A stretch of 5,072 bases of DNA, taken from an uncultured Bacteroidota bacterium. GTDB taxonomy: Bacteria; Bacteroidota; Bacteroidia; Chitinophagales; Chitinophagaceae. Each line of letters opens with the position of its first letter. Positions within the stretch are counted from its first letter, which is position 1. Of this stretch, positions 1 to 5,072 are shown piece after piece. The notes beneath the pieces were generated by a model. That model made no database searches, was not told the origin of the DNA, and saw only the letters and a list, made by a program, of their open reading frames with translations. The stretch lies in contig CALLKA010000188.1 in assembly GCA_938008665.1 (NCBI GenBank), positions 1 through 5,072 of the forward strand. The letters are read 5' to 3'. The translations under genes were made by a program, and so were the position numbers.

Positions 1-27
1 CCATAAACCCCAAATTAATCCAATAAT

Positions 28-63
28 AAAAAAGCCAGGTTCATAAATGAACTTGGCTTTTTT
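28..63 (-). terminator. Rho-independent terminator after the susC-susD operon, probably bidirectional
   Basis: An inverted repeat begins 21 bp past the susD-like stop codon. The arms are AAAAAAGCCAGGTTCA and TGAACTTGGCTTTTTT, around a 4-nt loop. In the minus-strand RNA this gives a 10-bp stem, one A·C mismatch, 5 more base pairs, a UUUA loop and a run of six U followed by AUUAUU. In the plus-strand RNA the mismatch becomes a G·U pair, so the stem is continuous and also ends in six U. It can therefore act in both directions. Its position makes it the natural end of the two-gene transcript. Confidence 0.88.
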
Positions 64-84
64 ATTACCAACAATCCCCCTTTA

Positions 85-2010
85 TTAATAACCAGGGTTT
101 TGTTCTATTCTTGGACTTGAATTATCCAACATACCTTGTGGTATTGGTCTTAAGTAATGTTTCGCAGCAATTTGTTGCGCACCACCTCTTCCCCAAACGG
201 TCCATCCATTGAATTTTGTTGCACGTTCAATTAATTTTCCAGTACGTTTTAATTGATACCAACGCTCATTACCTTCTCCTAAAAATTCACGCCCATATTC
301 ATCCAAAATCATATCAATATTGATAGTTGCAGGCGTTGCTCTATAGGAGGTAATATTCGTTAATGGATCTAATACATTTCCTGGATTAGTTGCACGCATA
401 GGTGATTTGCCTTTGTTAGAAGCTAAGGCTCTATCTAGAACAATATTGTAATAAACATCTGCTGTTCCTAACTTAGCACCCGTTGCGCCTTTTACGATTG
501 CTTCAGCAGCCATTAAATATAATTCAGCAGAACGGAATAATGGATCATTGAAAGTTGAAAATCCATCCCCATAAGTAATGCCTGGTTGGAAAAACTTCCA
601 GAACATTGGACCACCCCAACCCAACGCATCAGCAATTTGTTGACCAACAGTTGCTTTGCCTAACCAATATAAATCGATGGAGCTTTGAACAGAATACTTT
701 TTAGTTCCACCTGGAATATTAACCCCTAACATTTTCACATCACTAACATCCACATTCCAAGGCAACGCAACTGCAGTTGTATCACCAGAAGCATAAGTAA
801 GTGTTAGTGCTTGTGAATAAGGCTTATTACTTGAAAGTGATACAGAACCTGCCAATGTAGCATAAGAAACACTATTAAATGTACCCTCGTATCTCGCATC
901 CATCACTGGATCAAACAATCGATAAGCACCCCAAGTAACATTATGCGCTGGCAACCATCTATTATAGGTACCAGTTCTTGCTTCCTGCGCAACACCACTA
1001 GGTCCACCACTAAAGCGTGTATGTAAGTCATTTCCAATCGTTCCATTAGAAGTACTTAAATTCGCGTCCCCATTATATGCAGCAGCATTCGCATATTGTA
1101 TGGCAAAAACGACTTCCTTACTTGCATTCGCCACCGCAACAGAGCTTGCAGCTGTTGCAGTTTCTTTTTTAGGATTTTTATTATGAATTGGCCATAAATT
1201 ATTCCAGTTACTTTCTAAAGGATGCAAACCAGAAGCAATTACATCATCACATAATGCCAAGGCACTATTAAAATCAGTTGCTGTTCCGCCTAATGCACCA
1301 TTGAAATTCCAACCTCTTGTTAAATATACACGTGCTAACAAAAATTTAGCTGCATTTTTTGTAACCCTACCAGCAGCAGCTTGGGTATTAGGTAATTTCG
1401 TAATAGCATCATTTAAATCTGCGATAATTTGTGTATAGATATCCTTTGATGGAACTCTAACAACAGTTAAACTCGCATCCATTGTCTCTTTTAAAGGCAT
1501 TGGAACATCACCCCATTGTTGTACCGCCCAAAATAAGGAAAGTGATCTTAAAAATTTAGCTTCCCCTACTCTTGAATTTCTAACAGAATCAACAATATTA
1601 ACGACTGCTGGCGCACGCTCAATAGCAGCATTACATCTGTTAATTTCTCTATATAATAAATCCCATAAAGATTGTAATTCTCCTAAAGAGGAATTCAACC
1701 CAATATCATAAGTATCATAGGGGCTTCCTGTTTGAGATGTTTGTGAAGGGAAAGCAATCGTACCAAACCAACCGCCTGATGAAAACATATCTGTTCCATT
1801 GAGGGTTGGAATACGCACCTGTGCAATATCCCTAAGCAAAGGATAACATGAGGTAACTAAAGTTTCATATCCAGTGACTGTAGTATAATAATTATCCGTA
1901 GTTCTATTACTTGGATTATACTCATCCAAGAATGTTTTTTTACAACCTGTAATAACCAAGGCTATTATCGCGACTGTAAGTAAATATCGAGTTGAAAATA
2001 TTTTTTTCAT
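85..2010 (-). CDS. SusD/RagB-family nutrient-binding outer-membrane lipoprotein
   Basis: This 641-residue protein is the surface lipoprotein expected to cap the SusC-type barrel encoded just upstream and to bind its ligand. The start is fixed by a lipoprotein signal peptide: MKK, a hydrophobic stretch at 10-20, and the lipobox ITGC with the lipidated Cys at 23, followed by KKTFLDE, a common SusD beginning. The N-terminal SusD-like region has EAKFLRSLSLFWAVQQWGD (150-168) and the TPR-type helix AAKFLLARVYL (220-230). The C-terminal RagB/SusD domain has FRSAELYLMAAEA (492-504), ILDEYGREFLGEGNERWYQL (568-587) and the closing motif LRPIPQ...QNPGY (620-641). Between about 275 and 470 is a long, weakly conserved stretch rich in Gly, Ala, Ser, Thr and Asn, which makes the protein longer than many SusD relatives (about 500-600 residues). 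It is co-transcribed with the transporter after a 26-bp gap. The reading frame is intact. The substrate cannot be assigned from sequence. Confidence 0.97.
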   Translation of the reverse strand: MKKIFSTRYLLTVAIIALVITGCKKTFLDEYNPSNRTTDNYYTTVTGYETLVTSCYPLLRDIAQVRIPTLNGTDMFSSGGWFGTIAFPSQTSQTGSPYDTYDIGLNSSLGELQSLWDLLYREINRCNAAIERAPAVVNIVDSVRNSRVGEAKFLRSLSLFWAVQQWGDVPMPLKETMDASLTVVRVPSKDIYTQIIADLNDAITKLPNTQAAAGRVTKNAAKFLLARVYLTRGWNFNGALGGTATDFNSALALCDDVIASGLHPLESNWNNLWPIHNKNPKKETATAASSVAVANASKEVVFAIQYANAAAYNGDANLSTSNGTIGNDLHTRFSGGPSGVAQEARTGTYNRWLPAHNVTWGAYRLFDPVMDARYEGTFNSVSYATLAGSVSLSSNKPYSQALTLTYASGDTTAVALPWNVDVSDVKMLGVNIPGGTKKYSVQSSIDLYWLGKATVGQQIADALGWGGPMFWKFFQPGITYGDGFSTFNDPLFRSAELYLMAAEAIVKGATGAKLGTADVYYNIVLDRALASNKGKSPMRATNPGNVLDPLTNITSYRATPATINIDMILDEYGREFLGEGNERWYQLKRTGKLIERATKFNGWTVWGRGGAQQIAAKHYLRPIPQGMLDNSSPRIEQNPGY

Positions 2011-2036
2011 AATTGTGTAATTTAAAAATTGATGTT
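2011..2036 (-). promoter_or_regulatory. Short intergenic gap and translation start region of the susD-like gene
   Basis: Only 26 bp separate the susC-like stop codon (TAA) from the susD-like ATG, which supports one transcript. The gap is almost all A and T and contains no purine-rich Shine-Dalgarno sequence. It reads ACACAATT immediately before the ATG, with A at -3 and -6. Bacteroidota commonly start translation without a Shine-Dalgarno sequence, using A-rich, unstructured leaders, and this gap fits that pattern. I see no hairpin or separate promoter here, so no internal terminator or independent susD start is suggested. Confidence 0.5.
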
Positions 2037-5021
2037 TTAGAATCCGATGTTTAAACCGACTGCATAAGTAATGGTTGGAACATCATCAATATAGGTTGAT
2101 GAATTATATTCAGGATCAAGTCCATTATACTTAGACCATACCCCTGGATTTATAATTTGACCGTATATTCTAATCCGCTCTATTTTTTTCTTAAGTACAC
2201 TTGCTGGTACATTGTAACCTAAAGTGATATCAGATAGTCTTAAAAAACTTGCAACTTCATAGTTTCTTGCACCCCTATATGGTTGCGGAACGCCTGGACC
2301 ATAAAAATCATTGGTTGGATTGTTCTTTGTCCAATAGTTCATTACCACATGGTTATATCTACTTCCTGTATAGTCAGCCATAGTGCCACCTAACATTGCG
2401 TTATTATACATAGTACCATTTCTATAATACAACAAAAACGACATGTCAAAGTTTTTGTAAGTAAACCTGTTGGTCATACCCATAATAAAATTAGGTAATT
2501 GTGTGCCCAACCAAACACGGTCATCCTTACCCGTTGAATTTGATATTACACCATCATTGTTGGTATCTTCTACTCTTACTGATCCTGGCATTTGACCATA
2601 AGTTTTTGCCATGGTACTATCTTTTAATTGCCAGATACCTGCAAATTTATAATCAAACAATGACCTTACTGGTTTGCCTACAAATAAAGAACTACCAATA
2701 ATCGAAGTTACCCCATTTGCAAGTGATTCAACTCGGTTAATGTTTTTAGAAAAATTGATATTGGTTGACCAAGAAAAGTTTTTGGTTTCAATATTCTTAG
2801 AATTGATCATGATTTCAATCCCCTTGTTGGAAACTTGACCCACATTGGTAGTCACCGTTGAGAAACCTGTTGATGTTGGAAGTGTTTGGTTTAAAATCAA
2901 ATCCTTGGTGTTTCTTTTGTATACCTCAATAGTGGTTGTGATACGATTATTAAAAAAGCCCATGTTTAAACCTAAGTTTAATTCCTGACTTCTTTCCCAT
3001 TTAAGATTTTTATTACCAATTGCAGATGGTGCAAATCCACCATAAGCTGTAGCACCAAAGCTATAGTTGGTTGTTAATAAACCTGCTTGCGTACTATATG
3101 CAGCAACGTTAGAGTTACCCACTTCACCATAGCTCACACGTAATTTTAAATCAGAAAATACATTTAAATCTCTAATAAAATCCTCATCCCCTGCTTGCCA
3201 TGCAAAAGCTCCAGAAGGGAAAAACGCCCATCTATTTTCAGGTGCAAGTTGTGAAGCGCCATCCGCACGACCAGTTAAGGTTAATAAGTATTTTTCATTA
3301 AAGGTGTAGTTAACACGTCCCATATAAGATTCAAGCTGTTGGCGCACAAAAGTACTACCTGCAGTAACAACTCCTCCAGTTCCTATATTATACCAAAGAG
3401 ACTCATAGGGAAGATTCGTTGCAGCTATAGAATAAGTTTCATAGGTATTTTTGTATGCACTTTGTAATGCAGTTGCATTTAACTTATGTTTCCCTTTTGT
3501 TAAGTTATAAGATAACTGATTATCTAAAGTATAGGTGCTCCAATTTCTGTATTGAAAGTTGGATCTTGGTGGATTTAATAATTGAGATTTAGAAAGTGTA
3601 TTTCTAAACTCCCCATTTCTTTCATCAATGGTAGATGCAGAGAATGATGATTTAAAAGTTAAGCCTTTTGCAAGACCCACTTCAACAAATCCATTTCCCA
3701 TTGAATTACTAAATGTGGTGGTATTTTGATAGATAGTAGGATCCGCATCAATTAATGGGTTAGGCACCTGATTATCTTTAATACCCATCCAAACTGACAA
3801 TCCGTTCCATGGTCCAATGGCTAAATCATATGCTTCACTTGGATTCACGATATCACTATAATTAACTACCCCAGTTGGTCTTGCTCTGTAAGCAGAACGA
3901 AGCACTTCCAAAGAACCCGTCGGATTGGAACTATAGTTAATGTAAGCGGTGAAGCCTACACGAAGCCAATTATTTAATCTGCTATCTAATGCAGCATTTA
4001 ATGAATATTTTTTAAATGAAGTAACAGGGATGTTACCATCTTCCTGAACATAACCACCAGAAAAACGATAAGTAGTTCCCGCATTACCGCCTGTTACCGC
4101 TACGGTTGTATTTGCAGTGATCCCTGGTTGCGTTACCAAACCTACCCAATCAGTAGATTTACCGCCATTGATCATGGCCATCTCACTTGCTGTGAAAACA
4201 GTAGCAGTTCCACCATTCAATACAGCGTCATCAACTGCTGATTTATAAAATTGTTGTGCATTTTGTAATTGAATCAAATGTCCAGGACGCTTACTTCCAA
4301 AATAAGAATCAAGCGTAACTTTTGGTTTGCCTGCAATCCCTTTTTTAGAAGTGATGATGATTACACCATTCGCACCTCTTGCACCATAAATGGCGGTAGA
4401 AGATGCATCTTTTAAGACATCAATGGATTGAATATCCTGCGGATTAATATCACGCAATCTCGCTCCAATGACTCCATCAACAACAACCAATGGTTCCGTT
4501 GCACCCGTGATGGTATTTTGTCCACGAATATCAATGCTAAATGCTTGACCTGGCTTGTTACTATTTTTTGTAATAACTACCCCTGTCACCTGACCTTGTA
4601 AGGCTTGAGTTGCATTAGACGGGTTAGTTCGGACAATGTCCTTTGAGCTAACAGATCCTACGGCACCTGTTAAATCTTTTTTACGAACCGAACCATAACC
4701 CACGACTACTACATCTTCTAATGATTTATTTTCAGTGACTAACTGAACCTTAACCTCATTTTGATTAGTAATAGCTAATTCCTGTGCAGTATATCCCACA
4801 GAATTAATGACTAAGGAAACCTTACCAGTTGGTAAAGAAATAGTGAATTTACCATTCGCATCCGTAACGGTGCCTTTGGTTGAATTTTTTTGTGTGACAC
4901 TAGCGCCTACTAAAGGAACACCGTTATCACCAACAACAGTACCAGACAATGGACGGGTTTGGGCCCATGCAATGCTAGCAAGAAAAGTTAACGACATCAT
5001 CGTCAAGAGAATTTTTCTCAT
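2037..5021 (-). CDS. SusC/RagA-family TonB-dependent outer-membrane transporter
   Basis: This 994-residue protein is an outer-membrane importer that takes up ligand captured by its SusD partner, using TonB-ExbB-ExbD energy. Residues 1-20 form a Sec signal peptide, with likely cleavage at AWA|QT. Residues 24-97 are a carboxypeptidase-regulatory-like beta-sandwich (SGTVVGDNGVPLVGASV, later INSVGYTAQEL). A TonB-box-like segment, LEDVVVVGYG, lies at 101-110. The plug covers about 112-228 and contains DLTGAVGSVSS, the DIRG motif, PLVVVDGV and the family signature VLKDASSTAIYGARGANGV (202-220). The remainder is a 22-strand-type barrel ending in GLNIGF, whose terminal Phe fits an outer-membrane assembly signal. 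There is no STN domain before the beta-sandwich, so the direct FecA-like link to an anti-sigma factor is not expected. The length is usual for the family. The ATG at 5021 is chosen because the signal peptide follows at once. The family call is very secure; the substrate is unknown. Confidence 0.97.
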   Translation of the reverse strand: MRKILLTMMSLTFLASIAWAQTRPLSGTVVGDNGVPLVGASVTQKNSTKGTVTDANGKFTISLPTGKVSLVINSVGYTAQELAITNQNEVKVQLVTENKSLEDVVVVGYGSVRKKDLTGAVGSVSSKDIVRTNPSNATQALQGQVTGVVITKNSNKPGQAFSIDIRGQNTITGATEPLVVVDGVIGARLRDINPQDIQSIDVLKDASSTAIYGARGANGVIIITSKKGIAGKPKVTLDSYFGSKRPGHLIQLQNAQQFYKSAVDDAVLNGGTATVFTASEMAMINGGKSTDWVGLVTQPGITANTTVAVTGGNAGTTYRFSGGYVQEDGNIPVTSFKKYSLNAALDSRLNNWLRVGFTAYINYSSNPTGSLEVLRSAYRARPTGVVNYSDIVNPSEAYDLAIGPWNGLSVWMGIKDNQVPNPLIDADPTIYQNTTTFSNSMGNGFVEVGLAKGLTFKSSFSASTIDERNGEFRNTLSKSQLLNPPRSNFQYRNWSTYTLDNQLSYNLTKGKHKLNATALQSAYKNTYETYSIAATNLPYESLWYNIGTGGVVTAGSTFVRQQLESYMGRVNYTFNEKYLLTLTGRADGASQLAPENRWAFFPSGAFAWQAGDEDFIRDLNVFSDLKLRVSYGEVGNSNVAAYSTQAGLLTTNYSFGATAYGGFAPSAIGNKNLKWERSQELNLGLNMGFFNNRITTTIEVYKRNTKDLILNQTLPTSTGFSTVTTNVGQVSNKGIEIMINSKNIETKNFSWSTNINFSKNINRVESLANGVTSIIGSSLFVGKPVRSLFDYKFAGIWQLKDSTMAKTYGQMPGSVRVEDTNNDGVISNSTGKDDRVWLGTQLPNFIMGMTNRFTYKNFDMSFLLYYRNGTMYNNAMLGGTMADYTGSRYNHVVMNYWTKNNPTNDFYGPGVPQPYRGARNYEVASFLRLSDITLGYNVPASVLKKKIERIRIYGQIINPGVWSKYNGLDPEYNSSTYIDDVPTITYAVGLNIGF

Positions 5022-5072
5022 GGTTTAGCAATTTTTGATTTTTTGAAGCGATTAATTATATAAACAATAATT
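5022..5072 (-). other. AT-rich leader upstream of the susC-like gene, no promoter identified
   Basis: These 51 bp before the transporter start are strongly AT-rich and lack a Shine-Dalgarno sequence, as in many Bacteroidota leaders. A TATATAAT string and a TTG are present on the minus strand, but they do not form the Bacteroidota -33 TTG / -7 TAnnTTTG pair at the usual 19-21 bp spacing. The true promoter, and any regulator binding site, probably lies beyond the end of the window. Confidence 0.4.

Noticed and set aside
2..4. Minus-strand ATG at the window edge as the start of a following gene
   Set aside because: Only one base of sequence remains after it, so no reading frame can be tested.
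9..20. Minus-strand TTAATTTG near the left edge, resembling the Bacteroidota -7 box
   Set aside because: It deviates at the second position, and no TTG lies 19-21 bp upstream, where the terminator hairpin sits.
1921..1944. Lys-Lys directly after the lipobox Cys as an unusual surface-export signal, since acidic residues are usual there in the Bacteroidota lipoprotein export signal
   Set aside because: Cys-Lys-Lys followed by Phe-Leu-Asp is common among SusD-family proteins, so this is ordinary for the family.
2011..2036. Near-palindrome AATTTAAAAATT between the two genes as an operator or attenuator
   Set aside because: It is a short A/T-only string in an AT-rich gap with no G·C pairs to make a stable stem. 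Chance is a sufficient explanation.
2501..2701. Open plus-strand frame of 66 codons inside the transporter gene
   Set aside because: It lies antisense to a strongly conserved barrel region. Its translation has no recognisable motif, and it has no ribosome binding context. It is a shadow of the real gene.
4807..5028. Open plus-strand frame of 73 codons over the transporter N-terminus
   Set aside because: It is antisense to the signal peptide and beta-sandwich domain, with no independent support. It is a by-product of codon composition on the other strand.
5022..5072. Possible promoter (TATATAAT with an upstream TTG) before the transporter
   Set aside because: The Bacteroidota -7 consensus TAnnTTTG is not present at a proper distance from the TTG, and AT-rich DNA gives such strings by chance.

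Overview
The window holds one SusC/SusD-type outer-membrane nutrient-uptake pair, entirely on the minus strand, and almost nothing else. The two genes fill about 97% of the sequence. This gene pair is found only in Bacteroidota. The rest of the sequence agrees: base composition is AT-rich (about 35-40% G+C in the lines I counted), the starts have A/T-rich leaders without a Shine-Dalgarno sequence, and the lipoprotein begins with the Cys-Lys-Lys...Phe-Leu-Asp pattern usual for SusD relatives. The style of the SusC plug and SusD motifs resembles Chitinophagaceae or other environmental Bacteroidota more than gut Bacteroides. That placement is an impression, not something the sequence proves.

Layout in the direction of transcription (high to low coordinates): a 51-bp AT-rich leader (5022-5072) with no convincing promoter; a complete SusC/RagA-family TonB-dependent transporter (2037-5021, 994 aa); a 26-bp gap; a complete SusD/RagB-family surface lipoprotein (85-2010, 641 aa); 21 bp of spacer; and a strong hairpin with T-runs on both sides (28-63) that ends the transcript. 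Bases 1-27 cannot be assigned.

The products should work as one machine. SusC is a beta-barrel with a TonB-gated plug in the outer membrane. SusD is a lipid-anchored lid on the cell surface that captures ligand and closes over the barrel. The ligand then crosses into the periplasm using energy from TonB-ExbB-ExbD, which are encoded elsewhere. The substrate (glycan, peptide or other polymer fragment) cannot be read from these sequences. No glycoside hydrolase, peptidase, sulfatase or regulator lies within the window, and the terminator after the susD-like gene means no enzyme follows on the same transcript unless there is read-through.

I found no mobile element, RNA gene, CRISPR array, frameshift or sign of a new system. 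Both genes look intact and ordinary for their families. The findings are modest points for follow-up.
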